Shown here: positions 1 through 8,427 of the stretch, in pieces | How the letters are laid out: every line of letters starts with the position of its first letter | How positions within the stretch are numbered: the stretch's first letter is position 1 | Origin: a virus | Direction: 5' to 3' (one strand) | IMG/VR virus record: IMGVR_UViG_3300037205_000144 | Span: 1-39,926 of that record | Length of the DNA: 39,926 bases | The notes under the pieces: generated by a model | Database searches by the model: none | What the model saw: the letters and a program-made list of their open reading frames with translations, nothing else | What the model was told of the DNA's origin: nothing | Translations under genes and position numbers: made by a program

Positions 1-18
1 CTACTTTACACATGGGCG

Positions 19-933
19 ATGATTTTAAATAAGATCCAGGAAGACTGTGATCTGATCAACGAGCCATTCATCTCAAACGACGAACTTTTGGGCTACGCCA
101 ATGAAGCTATCGAATCCTCTGAGACGGCAGTTCACACTCTCGGTATTGAGGATGTTTATTTTCTAAGCTGGGATTTTATTTACTTGAGCCCAGGGCAATC
201 GAATTACAATCTTCCGGCGGACATCTACGCGAATAAAATTCGCAAAATGTTTTATTCAAACCCTACGCAATCCACTGTGACGACCGGCACTCTTGTCAGT
301 GGAAGCGCGAGTTTTACAGTCGCTTCAGCAGTCGGCCTTTACCAGGGGCAAGCGGTCTTCGGTACCGGTATTCCGCAGACGACTAAAGTTATTTCTGTCG
401 TCGGTACAACCGTTACGATAAGCGCTAATGCCACTGCTGCTGGCGTGCAAACTTTGACGTTCGTGGGCTTGCAACCGATTTACGGCGCAAGGAAATATGA
501 AGTCAAAAAGATTCGAAATATCGAGGACACTCAGTATTACGTTTATCCCGGTAATGACTACTCCTTTATCATTTTCAACCTGCAACAGTCTCAGGGCGGC
601 AATCAGCTAAATCTCTACCCGACACCGGCAGAGACTGGGCCTCTCATTTGGACGTCTTACATTCGGGAGCTTCACCGATTAACGAGTTCGCTCACGGATC
701 CGACGAACGTGTGCGAATTGCCCGAGTGCGTAAACTATTTGTTCCAGTACATGAAGTGGAAAATCGCAAAGAAACGACGAATCCCTGAGATCGTGGCGGA
801 AGAAGAAGCGACTCTCCAAATCGAATACAAGCTACTCCAAGAAACTTTTAAAGAAATGGTCCCCGACGGGAACAACAAGGTTCAGATGGATCTGTCATCG
901 TATTTCAACCAAGAACTAGATTTGTACTATTAG
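19..933 (+). CDS. Head-tail adaptor (connector) protein
   Basis: Probable adaptor that docks under the portal ring and starts the short tail. The N-terminal helical part, with the FISNDELLGYANEAI segment near residues 18-32, is typical of phage head-tail adaptor families (SU10 adaptor / gp6-like). The C-terminal half has the conserved helical CVNYLFQYMKWKIAKKR stretch near residue 238. Residues about 78-150 are a Ser/Thr/Gly/Val-rich beta insertion with the GTGIPQTTKV motif, resembling Ig-like inserts in phage structural proteins. The frame is open to the window edge, but if the window ends are joined a stop lies 21 bases before the ATG, so the ATG at 19 is favoured. There is no clear Shine-Dalgarno, and the start would overlap the preceding stop as ATGA. 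The fold assignment rests on pattern recognition only. Confidence 0.65.
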   Translation: MILNKIQEDCDLINEPFISNDELLGYANEAIESSETAVHTLGIEDVYFLSWDFIYLSPGQSNYNLPADIYANKIRKMFYSNPTQSTVTTGTLVSGSASFTVASAVGLYQGQAVFGTGIPQTTKVISVVGTTVTISANATAAGVQTLTFVGLQPIYGARKYEVKKIRNIEDTQYYVYPGNDYSFIIFNLQQSQGGNQLNLYPTPAETGPLIWTSYIRELHRLTSSLTDPTNVCELPECVNYLFQYMKWKIAKKRRIPEIVAEEEATLQIEYKLLQETFKEMVPDGNNKVQMDLSSYFNQELDLYY

Positions 934-942
934 AGGTGAATC

Positions 943-1683
943 GTGAGTGATATTTTTGGGGGCGGTTCCACAGATTACACGGGAGAGAATACCGGCACGC
1001 CTGCAATGCCGACTTTTCTCTCCGACTTAAATCCCGACGGCTCTCTCCAGAGTCAATACTCTGTTGCCAACAATAGTTACATGCCGCAGGAGGAGCAGCA
1101 GCTTGGAAATATTCCGCAGCTGAATGGTCAGCCGCTCACCAACCTGGAAAATTACGCGACCTCCGGGAGCAATAACCCCTGGGTACAGGCCCAGCAAGCA
1201 GCCCAAGTCCAACAACAGGGCCAGGCGATGGGTCAAGCCGGTTCCCAAGCTCAGTCGTCAAATACAGCTGCAGAAGATGCCTTAGCTTCCCATGGTGGGC
1301 TGAACACGGGCGCAATGGAAAACCTAGCCCGCAACGCCGCCAATAATTCGACGATGGCGGGTCAAGGGGTCATTGGCCAAGGCCTCCAACAGCAGGGACA
1401 AATTCAAACTCAGAATGCGCAAAACGAATTGGGTGTGTCGGAAAATCTGCCAGGTCAAGAAGTGCAGGCCCTTCAGCCAGCTTTGCAGGAGCAAAGCCTC
1501 TGGCAGAATGCGGCGAGCCAAAACCAGAATGCGGGAAACCAAGTCAACGAATTCAACACGCAAGCGGCCCTTGGTGGCCTGAACGCTCAGAACCAATTCA
1601 ACTTGACCAATTACCAAAACCAAGTCGCCACACAGGCCGGTAACGAGCAAGCCACGGCGCAGTCTAATTCCGGAAAAAAATGA
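943..1683 (+). CDS. Gln/Asn/Ala-rich virion-associated protein
   Basis: A 246-residue low-complexity protein, probably a virion component because it lies between the adaptor and other structural genes. The first 60 residues are Gly/Ser/Pro-rich, followed by a long Gln/Asn/Ala-rich helical region. The segment HGGLNTGAMENLARNA near residue 117 resembles the GGL-x-SGA-x-x-x-LA motif seen in many small phage virion proteins. The GTG start is preceded by GAGGTG at a good distance. The gene ends in an ATGA overlap with the acetyltransferase gene. Such Q-rich coiled proteins are often ejection or internal core proteins, but that role is inferred. Confidence 0.6.
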   Translation: MSDIFGGGSTDYTGENTGTPAMPTFLSDLNPDGSLQSQYSVANNSYMPQEEQQLGNIPQLNGQPLTNLENYATSGSNNPWVQAQQAAQVQQQGQAMGQAGSQAQSSNTAAEDALASHGGLNTGAMENLARNAANNSTMAGQGVIGQGLQQQGQIQTQNAQNELGVSENLPGQEVQALQPALQEQSLWQNAASQNQNAGNQVNEFNTQAALGGLNAQNQFNLTNYQNQVATQAGNEQATAQSNSGKK

Positions 1684-2108
1684 GCGAGTGGAAAGCCATA
1701 CAGATTGGTGAAGCGGAGTGGAAGGAAAAGTTTAGCGAGAATTTCCACAAACTCGTTTTCAAAGAGGTGAAGCCTGCTTTTCGCGATCGTATTAGTTATG
1801 CCCTTCTCGTCGTCAAAGCTGAAGAGGCTATCGGCTATGTCACAGTTCGTGAAATGGACGACGAGAACGTGTATTGGCAATTTGGTGGAGTCATCCCGAA
1901 GTTCCAGAAAAGCATGACGGCCGTCAAATGCATCGAGACGGCAATCCTTTGGCAGAAAGAACACTCGAAGAGGATCACGACCTATGTGGAAAACACTAAT
2001 CTACCGATGCTTCGTTTCTATCTGTCTTACGGTTTTCTCGTCGTGGGTACGAGGACGTATTTGGGCCACCTGATGGTAGACTTAATAAAGGAACTCCATG
2101 GCAACTAA
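1680..2108 (+). CDS. GNAT-family N-acetyltransferase-like protein
   Basis: A 142-residue protein with the layout of a GNAT domain. An early beta region (ALLVVKAEEAIGYVTV) is followed by an acceptor-side strand, a long helix around TAVKCIETAILWQKEH, and the characteristic ending VENTNLPMLRFYLSYGFLVVG, where a residue-dependent NxxMxxFYxxxGF motif closes many GNATs. It would transfer an acetyl group from acetyl-CoA to an amine on an unknown substrate. It starts in an ATGA overlap with the upstream virion gene and overlaps the next gene by 11 bases, so it is expressed with the structural operon. This suggests action on a virion protein or a host target late in infection. The canonical Q/RxxGxG/A loop is degenerate (IPKFQKS), so catalytic activity is uncertain. 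Confidence 0.65.
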   Translation: MSEWKAIQIGEAEWKEKFSENFHKLVFKEVKPAFRDRISYALLVVKAEEAIGYVTVREMDDENVYWQFGGVIPKFQKSMTAVKCIETAILWQKEHSKRITTYVENTNLPMLRFYLSYGFLVVGTRTYLGHLMVDLIKELHGN

Positions 2109-2343
2109 AAATTTATTCAGTGGAATGTTGAACCAAAAGCCGATCATGGCCCCTCAGATCCAATCAGGGGGATCGGTGAAGGTTCAGAAAGCTCCTGGCG
2201 TTACTCAGTTTGCTTATCTAGGCCAGGGGAATTCTGGCTATCGGCATCCGATGGAAAACCACGGTAACGACGTCTCCCAGAGTGTTTGGGGCAGAGCGTT
2301 GGAGATGAAACCGAAAAGCATGAAAGGGCCAAAAAATGTCTGA
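2098..2343 (+). CDS. Small hypothetical protein of the structural operon
   Basis: An 81-residue basic protein without a recognisable domain. It contains Gly/Gln/Pro-rich segments (APQIQSGGSVKVQKAPG) and ends MKPKSMKGPKNV. It starts inside the end of the acetyltransferase gene and its last 8 bases overlap the next gene, so translation is probably coupled. The upstream GGAACTCC sequence gives only a weak ribosome site. Its position among virion genes suggests a minor virion component or assembly factor, but nothing in the sequence proves it. Confidence 0.55.
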   Translation: MATKNLFSGMLNQKPIMAPQIQSGGSVKVQKAPGVTQFAYLGQGNSGYRHPMENHGNDVSQSVWGRALEMKPKSMKGPKNV

Positions 2344-3136
2344 TCCAATGTCGAGTGGTGGTGGAGGCGGCGGCGGGGGTGGTGGAATGCCGGGTGACGG
2401 CGGAGGAGCAGCGGGCTCTTTAGGCCTTGGCTTGATGCAGTATATTTCTGCGATCCAGGCCAACAAAAATGCACGAGCTCAGAATGCGACGACCGATAAG
2501 TGGGGCCCTCTCCTGGCGCTGAATACTCACGGGGGCGGCGCCGGTCAGATTACAGTCCCCAAGGCAAGCTTCTCCCAGATCATGGGCCCAGCCCTTGTGT
2601 CGGCCATGAGTTCGAGCGGAGGCCCCAGCTCCATGCCGAGTATGGGCGGTGGCGGAGGTAGTGCCGATTTTCAATCGATGCCGGACGTCGGGGGAGAAGG
2701 CGCGGGAGGGGATGCTCTCGGTGGAGTGGGAGGCGCAAATGCGGGAATGATGTTCGGCGCCATGGCGCACGGCGGACAAGTGCCTAAATATTCCGGGGGT
2801 GGAGGAATCAGCTCGGTAATGAGCCTTCTGCCGATGCTAGCAATGCTTGCCTCGAACGGTGGCGGCGTTCCAGGACAAGCCAAAGTACCGGGAGATTCTC
2901 CTGAGAATGATACGCAACTCGTCGCTGCTTCCCCAGGTGAAGTGGTGCTCCCGAGAACGCTCGCAAAGACTGGCGCAAAGACACCTTGGAAAGTGGCCGC
3001 ATATTTGAACGAAGTAAAAAAACATGGTCCTGGCCCGATGCCTCCGAAATCGATGAACAGTAAGCCTTCAGGCCCTAAGGGCGGACCTTCAGTGAGCCCG
3101 TGGTCTGCTATGTGTAACGGCGGAATGACGAGGTAA
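2336..3136 (+). CDS. Gly/Met-rich virion protein with GDSPxND...SPGEVVLPR motif
   Basis: A 266-residue protein opening with a run of glycines (about residues 7-17) and rich in Gly, Met, Ala and Ser. Near residues 180-205 it carries GQAKVPGDSPENDTQLVAAS followed by PGEVVLPRTL. This block (GDS-x-x-NDxx-x-x-x-SPGEhVhPR) recurs in the C-terminal parts of many phage internal, tape-measure and minor tail proteins, so a virion role is likely. The hydrophobic stretch SVMSLLPMLAMLAS lies just before it. The next gene begins three bases after the stop. The exact function of the motif is not known to me. Confidence 0.6.
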   Translation: MSDPMSSGGGGGGGGGGMPGDGGGAAGSLGLGLMQYISAIQANKNARAQNATTDKWGPLLALNTHGGGAGQITVPKASFSQIMGPALVSAMSSSGGPSSMPSMGGGGGSADFQSMPDVGGEGAGGDALGGVGGANAGMMFGAMAHGGQVPKYSGGGGISSVMSLLPMLAMLASNGGGVPGQAKVPGDSPENDTQLVAASPGEVVLPRTLAKTGAKTPWKVAAYLNEVKKHGPGPMPPKSMNSKPSGPKGGPSVSPWSAMCNGGMTR

Positions 3137-3139
3137 ATT

Positions 3140-4543
3140 ATGAGCACTTGGGCAAAAGCCGCGAAGAGAAAATACGCCGACGGTGGCGCGGTGGATGATG
3201 ACCACGCTGACGATGTTCCTGCCGATGACGAGCAGAGCATGGATGAAACCACGCCAGCTGGCCAACGGAGCAAATTGGAGCGAATGCTCGCAGGGATGAA
3301 TCTCCCAAGCGAAACGAATGTGAGCGGTGCGGCCACTGGAATGAACGCAGGCTTAGATCCCTCGGTTAGCGGTGTACCGCAAGACCGCACGCTGAGCTCC
3401 TCGCCAGGCACAGCGACGATGAAAGCACCAAGGCAGGTTTTGTCATCCCAGGACAACGGCGCAAGCGGAGTGCCCACGACATCCCAAGGCAACGTTTTAG
3501 ACATGAGGCAGCAACTCCAAAATTACCTTCAGCAGCAAGGCGGCGGGATTGACCACATGCAGCAGCTGGCCAATCAATACCAGCAGCAGCTAGCGCAAGA
3601 AAACAATCGCCCTAATCGCAGTGCGCTATACGCTTTAGCCGATCACTACTACGGCACCAATTTTTCCAAGGCGCTCCCTCCTCCTACACCTGCATCGGGA
3701 CAGACTGCGGAAGTGATGAAGGCCAACGACCAGGTGCAGAAAGAGCGCCAGCCGATGACGAGCGATCTGCTGAAAGAATACAGCAGTGACAATAATTCCG
3801 TGTCCAAGGCGCAAGTGGCCTACCTTCAGACCCAGGCAAAAATTGCCAGGGACCAAGCCCGCGGAATAGCTAGCAGCGTTGATACGGGAATGACGGATGA
3901 TACGGGGAATAAAATTATCTTGAACGCTCACCAAGCTCCCATTGCAGACAAAATGCACCAAGCAATGTTCCTCGGACGCGGCTCCAATATGCAAGTCCAA
4001 CAGAGTATCGCAAAGCTTCGATCCGGTGCTCAATTTGAAAACCTAATCGCGGCAATCCCCAAGGGACAGCCAACGCCTCAGGACATGGCCGATTTGACGT
4101 CCGCCCTCGGACAAACAGTCAACGGTACCAACATCCTGACCGACCACCGTTTCGCCGGACTTTACCCCGGAGGTGCACCTCTCTCGGCGGCAGGCGTCGC
4201 CCAATGGCTAACGGGAGATCCCCACGGTGTGAATCAAACGAAGTGGATTAACCGAATGCTCAATGAGGTCCAAGCGGAAAAAGCTGGCGCGAATAAAACG
4301 CTCGGCACTTGGGTTGACTCGCAGGAAGACTATTACGGCTCGACCGGTCTACCACCGGCTTTTGTCCACCACGGAGCCCAAGCCGCGAAGTCCTTTTACA
4401 ACCACGGTTACGAGCCCGTTGCTGGAGTTGGAAAGTTTGTGCCGACAGGCGCCCAGCAACCGGATACGACTGGCGTCAAAATGAAAAACGGAGTGCCTTA
4501 CAAATTCAACCCAGCTAAAAACACTTGGGACAGGGTGAAATAA
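3140..4543 (+). CDS. Gln-rich putative internal virion protein
   Basis: A 467-residue protein. The N-terminus KRKYADGGAVDDDHADDVP carries a YADGG motif common in minor virion proteins, followed by an acidic and then a disordered Ser/Gly/Gln-rich region. Residues about 125-165 are Gln-rich (LQQQGGGIDHMQQLANQYQQ) and likely coiled. The C-terminal third looks folded, with regular helices and a WVDSQEDYYG segment. There is no lysozyme or transglycosylase motif that I can identify. It is tightly packed between two other structural genes and is probably an ejected or core protein, by position only. Confidence 0.55.
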   Translation: MSTWAKAAKRKYADGGAVDDDHADDVPADDEQSMDETTPAGQRSKLERMLAGMNLPSETNVSGAATGMNAGLDPSVSGVPQDRTLSSSPGTATMKAPRQVLSSQDNGASGVPTTSQGNVLDMRQQLQNYLQQQGGGIDHMQQLANQYQQQLAQENNRPNRSALYALADHYYGTNFSKALPPPTPASGQTAEVMKANDQVQKERQPMTSDLLKEYSSDNNSVSKAQVAYLQTQAKIARDQARGIASSVDTGMTDDTGNKIILNAHQAPIADKMHQAMFLGRGSNMQVQQSIAKLRSGAQFENLIAAIPKGQPTPQDMADLTSALGQTVNGTNILTDHRFAGLYPGGAPLSAAGVAQWLTGDPHGVNQTKWINRMLNEVQAEKAGANKTLGTWVDSQEDYYGSTGLPPAFVHHGAQAAKSFYNHGYEPVAGVGKFVPTGAQQPDTTGVKMKNGVPYKFNPAKNTWDRVK

Positions 4544-6097
4544 GTGGCCGACAAAATTCCCGACAGCATTCCCGCTGATCAGTTCGTCCCGGATGGGGAA
4601 GTACCGGATTCAATTCCGGCTGAGCATTTTGTTCCGGATAAGCCACGCGTCCCAGCTACTCCCGATGATGCCGCAACGACCCAGCCAACTGAGGAACCGG
4701 AAGAACCAAGTCTCGCTTCTAAAGCCCTAGATTATGCAGGTCGTGGTTTGGATTACGCAGGCGGCATGGCCCGCACCGGCCTGGTCAATTCTCCACCAGG
4801 AATGGCAGCAGATGCCCTCCAATCATACCTGCGCGGTAAGCCAATGGTGGGCGGTCCAAATCACCTAGACGACATCGGCAGAGCGATGCAAGGCAAAGCT
4901 CCCAGGACCGCAGAATATTTGGAAAGGGCAGGAATGCCCGAAGGTGGCTCTCTCTCAGATGTAATCCCAGGCGCGTATACAAATACCCCGGAAGAGGGGC
5001 AGAACTTCTGGAGGGCAAAACTCGCCAAGGGCGGTCTGTTGGATCCAACGGCCAGAGGTACCCTCGGTACGATCGGAGACATGGCGACCGATCCATTGAG
5101 CTATGTTCCGCTCACCAAATTAGCCGAAGCACCCGGCGCTCTCGCAAAGCTTGCCCGAGGTATTTCGCAGCCAGTTGCCGAAGGTGTAGAAGGTTTGGGG
5201 AACGCATATTACAAGAGCGCATTCAAACGGCCAGATGCTGCAGTTGGGGATTTTGTTGGATCAGCTGGCAAGAAGTTGCCTAGCGAAATTGCAATGGACA
5301 AGGGCCTCTGGGGATCGGATCAAGCACTGGAGAAACAAGTTAAGTCGACGATAGGGGATGTGACAGCCGAGAAAAAAGCCATCTTCCCGCAGATCAAAAA
5401 CCAAGCGCTAGATCCGGCTGACGCTTGGAGTCCTGCTCTCATCAAGAAGATCGAAACCCTGAAGGCGGACCCCACAACTGAAGAGGTTGCGGATAAGGCT
5501 CTTGAGCAGATGGCCCAGTACGGAGCAAAGGGACCAGTTACCCCCGACAACATTTGGCTCTATCAAAAGAATCTGACAGGAAAAGCCGCCGCTGGAAGCA
5601 ACGCTTTTAAGAACATCCGATCCATGGACCACTGGAAAGAAGTTGAAAAGCAGATGGGCCGAGACCTGGGTGACATGCTCCAACGGGAGGCAGAAAATAC
5701 CAGCCCGGAACTTGGTCAGGCTTTCAAGAACACCAATTCGGAATTGAGCCCTCTCATTCGCTCCGGTAAAGCCATGAGAAGTGGCGCAAAGAATGAAGCC
5801 AACCGAAAAGGCTTGGGCTCGCAGGTAGGGGCAGCTCTTTTGGGGTTAGGTACGGGAGCCGCTCCGGCAACCGGAGGAATGTCGCTCGCTGCACCTGCCG
5901 CTTTCTACGGAATGAAAGGGTTAACTACTCCCACCGCTCGCACTGGCGGTGGTCTGTTACTTAATCGAATTGGACAGGGATTGGGACAAGCAAATTTAGA
6001 CGCCTTGCTCCGGCAGAAAGTTATCGACGCATCTCGTGCGGGTAACGACAATGTTTGGGGTAATGCAGCAAACCAAAATCAAGGAGGAGAGCAATGA
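4544..6097 (+). CDS. Putative internal/ejection virion protein with N-terminal repeats and Gly-zipper segment
   Basis: A 517-residue protein that starts at a GTG directly after the upstream stop. The N-terminus holds two near-copies of a 14-residue repeat (PDSIPADQFVPD and PDSIPAEHFVPD) like the DSIP-x-DxFVxD repeats seen in other phage structural proteins. The middle is helical and charged. Near residues 430-465 there is a Gly/Ala-rich hydrophobic segment (VGAALLGLGTGAAPATGG) resembling a glycine zipper, compatible with membrane insertion during DNA ejection. The gene ends in an ATGA overlap with the next one. The ejection role is inferred from composition, size and position, since no homologue is certain. 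Confidence 0.55.
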   Translation: MADKIPDSIPADQFVPDGEVPDSIPAEHFVPDKPRVPATPDDAATTQPTEEPEEPSLASKALDYAGRGLDYAGGMARTGLVNSPPGMAADALQSYLRGKPMVGGPNHLDDIGRAMQGKAPRTAEYLERAGMPEGGSLSDVIPGAYTNTPEEGQNFWRAKLAKGGLLDPTARGTLGTIGDMATDPLSYVPLTKLAEAPGALAKLARGISQPVAEGVEGLGNAYYKSAFKRPDAAVGDFVGSAGKKLPSEIAMDKGLWGSDQALEKQVKSTIGDVTAEKKAIFPQIKNQALDPADAWSPALIKKIETLKADPTTEEVADKALEQMAQYGAKGPVTPDNIWLYQKNLTGKAAAGSNAFKNIRSMDHWKEVEKQMGRDLGDMLQREAENTSPELGQAFKNTNSELSPLIRSGKAMRSGAKNEANRKGLGSQVGAALLGLGTGAAPATGGMSLAAPAAFYGMKGLTTPTARTGGGLLLNRIGQGLGQANLDALLRQKVIDASRAGNDNVWGNAANQNQGGEQ

Positions 6098-6681
6098 GTT
6101 TTGTAAGTAAGGGTCAAAAGACCATGCGAAATATGGCAAAAAAAGGTGGCAAAGGTGGAATGGGCTCCTACGGAAAAGCCGGTGATGGAGATGCTTCAGG
6201 CGCTCCGCACAACATGGCGCCTGCCAGCAAGGACAAAACCTCTGAGCCAGTCTCTGAAGACGGGGCTAGCCAAAAAGGCTATGAAGAAAAAACGTCCAAA
6301 TCCTCCTATGATCCGGCATCGGGTAAGCGGGCAAAGAGCGTCGCCGACTTGCGCAATGCGGTAAAACTGATGAGCGAGAAGAGCGATGCTGGAGAAGCTA
6401 GTCCTACCGGTAGTGAGGGAGGACAAGATTCGAAGCACACCAATTCGTCTAAGAACACCACCGGCTACATGAAAGCCGGTAAATCCAAAATGGATATGAT
6501 GTCCATGAAAAAGCCTCGCGGCGAAGCTGACCAAATGGCTGGCGAAATGGAAGATCCGATGGATGAGGGCCAAGAGGATAATGAACAGACCGAAGAAGGG
6601 ATGACACCTTCAGGCAAGAGCCGCAAAAAAAACTCCGGCCTGAAGATGATGAAGCGGAAGATGGCAATGGAAATGGATTAA
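6094..6681 (+). CDS. Charged Lys/Met/Gly-rich protein at the end of the structural operon
   Basis: A 195-residue low-complexity protein with no recognised domain. It has a Lys/Gly/Met-rich N-terminus (MAKKGGKGGMGSYGKAG), a Ser/Lys/Asp-rich middle and a basic Met-rich tail (KMMKRKMAMEMD). ATGA overlap with the upstream gene and convergent 4-base overlap with the leftward gene at 6678 mark it as the last gene of this transcription unit. No obvious intrinsic terminator follows. The composition fits a DNA-associated or disordered virion protein, which is inference only. Confidence 0.5.
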   Translation: MSFVSKGQKTMRNMAKKGGKGGMGSYGKAGDGDASGAPHNMAPASKDKTSEPVSEDGASQKGYEEKTSKSSYDPASGKRAKSVADLRNAVKLMSEKSDAGEASPTGSEGGQDSKHTNSSKNTTGYMKAGKSKMDMMSMKKPRGEADQMAGEMEDPMDEGQEDNEQTEEGMTPSGKSRKKNSGLKMMKRKMAMEMD

Positions 6682-7115
6682 GCGGGTTCTACGGGGGCTT
6701 CACTCTCGGCGGGAAGATTTTCGACAACCGGCTGAAGAAATTCCCACATCCGAGGAGTGATCCCCCGGACTTGTACCAGTTTCTCAAAATTCAATTTAGT
6801 AACCTTCATCTCTAAAGACCTCTCAGAGAATTCCTTGGTGAATTCCTCTTCAAACTGCTTGCCGATTTCAGGGGTTTCAAACTGGATCCACCCTCTCTCA
6901 TCGTTAATCAGCTTTCCATCGGCATCTTTTTTCCCGTGCTTTTTGCAGAGAGCCAAGCGCAGATCCTTCACATCCTTTTCGACCTTCTCGATGCCCTGTC
7001 GAATGCGGTGAGCCGAGTAGCTTGTGTGACCATCCAAACTAGGGCAGTCCCAGATAGCGCCAACGGCTTGCTGGAAGAGAGGGTTAGCGAGCTCAAGCCA
7101 AGTGAGCGTTATCAT
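6678..7115 (-). CDS. DUF1617-like phage protein
   Basis: A 145-residue protein whose pattern resembles the phage family DUF1617. An N-terminal helix (LFQQAVGAIWDCPS) is followed by a basic helix RIRQGIEKVEKDVKDLRLAL, a KKHGKKDADGKLI turn, a helix with EIGKQFEEEFTKEFSERSLE, and the ending LVQVRGITPRMWEFLQPV. The function of that family is unknown to me. It starts in a 4-base overlap with the HTH gene and is the last gene of the leftward replication block. Its ribosome site GAAGGCGG lies inside the HTH gene. The family match is from memory and should be treated as moderate. Confidence 0.6.
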   Translation of the reverse strand: MITLTWLELANPLFQQAVGAIWDCPSLDGHTSYSAHRIRQGIEKVEKDVKDLRLALCKKHGKKDADGKLINDERGWIQFETPEIGKQFEEEFTKEFSERSLEMKVTKLNFEKLVQVRGITPRMWEFLQPVVENLPAESEAPVEPA

Positions 7116-7297
7116 TTGGCCGCCTTCTTCACTTTAGCAAGCGTCTCCTTGATCTGCTTTTTCAAATCTGAGTGGAACACTCGATTACCGTGTTCCAATT
7201 TGCAGATGAAAGAAGGCGTCTTCTTAATTAATTTCGCAAGACGCGTTTGAGAGATTCCAAGTTTCTTTCTAGTTTTTCTTACTTCAGAGATCGTCAT
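7112..7297 (-). CDS. Small XRE-type helix-turn-helix DNA-binding protein
   Basis: A 61-residue basic protein that is essentially one Cro/C1-type HTH. The sequence VRKTRKKLGISQTRLAKLIK corresponds to helices 1-2, and KTPSFICKLEHGNRVF to the recognition helix and following turn. AGGAGG sits eight bases before the ATG. It overlaps the nuclease gene upstream and the DUF1617-like gene downstream, so it is made with the leftward block. It is a candidate transcriptional regulator of the phage. It has no oligomerisation domain, so it may act as a Cro-like switch. Its operator is unknown, and the palindromes at 26897 and 11701 are candidates. Confidence 0.75.
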   Translation of the reverse strand: MTISEVRKTRKKLGISQTRLAKLIKKTPSFICKLEHGNRVFHSDLKKQIKETLAKVKKAAK

Positions 7298-7607
7298 TAT
7301 TGCCTCCTAGCATTGACTCGATTAATTCCAAGGCCTCCGGCCACATCTGCTGGTCTACGACGAGAGACATGCCATCGGCTTTGGAGATGTTGTGTAATTT
7401 CGCGTCTTGTATCGGCGAAAGTTTTCCGTTCATATCTTTCAATTCCAACGCAACAAAAAGGCCATTCACACACATATAAAAATCAGGAGAGCCCTTGATG
7501 GCTTTTTGTTGGATGGCATCGAAATACAGAGGTAGGCCTTTAGCGACAAGCGCATGAAGGTCAGCTCTGACTTTTTTTCTGAAAGTTGTTTCCGGCTTAG
7601 ATGCCAT
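7284..7607 (-). CDS. VRR-NUC family nuclease
   Basis: A 107-residue protein, counted from the ATG at 7607, which follows AAAGGG and lies two bases after the stop of the upstream small gene. A frame extension to 7673 exists but would overlap that gene. It has the PD-(D/E)XK core of VRR-NUC nucleases: E6, the KGSPDF motif with D42, ALELK with E55 and K57, and Q67 in SPIQDAKLHN, followed by the strand MSLVV. Members cut branched or structured DNA, so a role in recombination or in resolving replication intermediates before packaging is likely. It sits two genes after a putative ssDNA-associated protein and SNF2-like ATPase, consistent with a DNA-processing operon. Confidence 0.8.
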   Translation of the reverse strand: MASKPETTFRKKVRADLHALVAKGLPLYFDAIQQKAIKGSPDFYMCVNGLFVALELKDMNGKLSPIQDAKLHNISKADGMSLVVDQQMWPEALELIESMLGGNNDDL

Positions 7608-7609
7608 TG

Positions 7610-7714
7610 TCAGCCCTTTATCGATTGGACAATGCCAGTTAGCACCACGATGGCAAACTGCCCCACCGCCCAAGCGAATACAAAAACCAACATAGCGTGT
7701 TCATTAGGCGTCAT
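7610..7714 (-). CDS. 34-residue single-pass membrane peptide
   Basis: A very short gene filling the gap between two operon members: it starts two bases after the upstream stop and stops two bases before the nuclease ATG. The peptide begins MTPNEHAMLVFVFAWAVG and continues with a hydrophobic segment ending GIVQSIKG, giving one predicted transmembrane helix of about 22 residues. A GGGG sequence at the end of the upstream gene may serve as ribosome site. Exact tiling with both neighbours is the main evidence that it is real. The function is unknown; a small membrane effector or holin-like peptide is possible. Confidence 0.6.
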   Translation of the reverse strand: MTPNEHAMLVFVFAWAVGQFAIVVLTGIVQSIKG

Positions 7715-7716
7715 TT

Positions 7717-8427
7717 TCAGCTAACCCCGTTATCCTCTTCTTCGGCTTCCATGTGCGCCGTGACCTGGGCCTTGGAGAAGATGTCGTACCATTTTTTGGC
7801 TTGAGCTAATTCGTCTTTTTTCACTTCTCTCGTCGGTGCGACGCTGATGATGAACCACGAATTTTGTTTGTAGCTTTTTTCTGTCGACGACAACTCCACT
7901 ACTCTGTGAGGAGCCGGGTGCCCTTTGAATTTATTTTCTTGGATTATCGTCGATAGAAGCTTGCCGCCGCCCTTGTTGGTATTTTGGAAATCTATAAAAA
8001 ACGGAAAGCCTTTAATGTCTTTGACTAATAGCGTTAGGTAGGTGAGGCACTTATTCCGGACGACCGGCTTACCATCTTCAAAATCTTCTATTTTCCAGAG
8101 CTCGCTGTCGTTCTGCGGTGTGAGGGGTTCCTTGCGAATGAATTCTGGGAAGCCGCCGCCAATGGGTTTCGGTGTCGTGATGACCCAAGTCCCGATGCAG
8201 AGGATCGGAAGGATCTCAATCTTGCCGCCTTTAGCGGCGAGGATTTCTTTGGTGAGCGAGTGAAATAGATCGCCTGGGCGACAGAATCCTTCTTTGCAGA
8301 CTTTAGAATTAGCTTGAGCGATTTGAATCTTCGGGATGACCAGATCTTTACTCGAGGCGTTTTCTGAGCCCCAAGCGCTGTCGGTGGTTAGATCTTTATT
8401 CTGTTCGCTAGTTTTGGCCGGTAGCAT
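7717..8427 (-). CDS. Putative phage ssDNA-associated / replication accessory protein
   Basis: A 236-residue protein resembling a phage family often found beside recombination and replication genes. Its hallmarks are LVIPKIQIAQANS near residue 29, GDLFHSLTKEIL near 51, and IEILPILCIGTWVI near 70. A central conserved region around TYLTLLVKDIKGFPFFIDF and a C-terminal domain with WFIISVAPT follow. Some members are annotated as single-stranded DNA-binding proteins, but I am not certain of that activity. The start codon follows AAGGA by seven bases and the gene overlaps the end of the helicase gene by 40 bases, so the two are probably co-translated. The acidic C-terminus (EAEEEDNGVS) is compatible with the SSB-like idea. 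Confidence 0.5.
   Translation of the reverse strand: MLPAKTSEQNKDLTTDSAWGSENASSKDLVIPKIQIAQANSKVCKEGFCRPGDLFHSLTKEILAAKGGKIEILPILCIGTWVITTPKPIGGGFPEFIRKEPLTPQNDSELWKIEDFEDGKPVVRNKCLTYLTLLVKDIKGFPFFIDFQNTNKGGGKLLSTIIQENKFKGHPAPHRVVELSSTEKSYKQNSWFIISVAPTREVKKDELAQAKKWYDIFSKAQVTAHMEAEEEDNGVS

Noticed and set aside
2671-3504. Leftward 277-codon frame antisense to virion genes
   Set aside because: Pro/Ser-rich antisense of Gly/Ala-rich genes; no ribosome site and no operon context.
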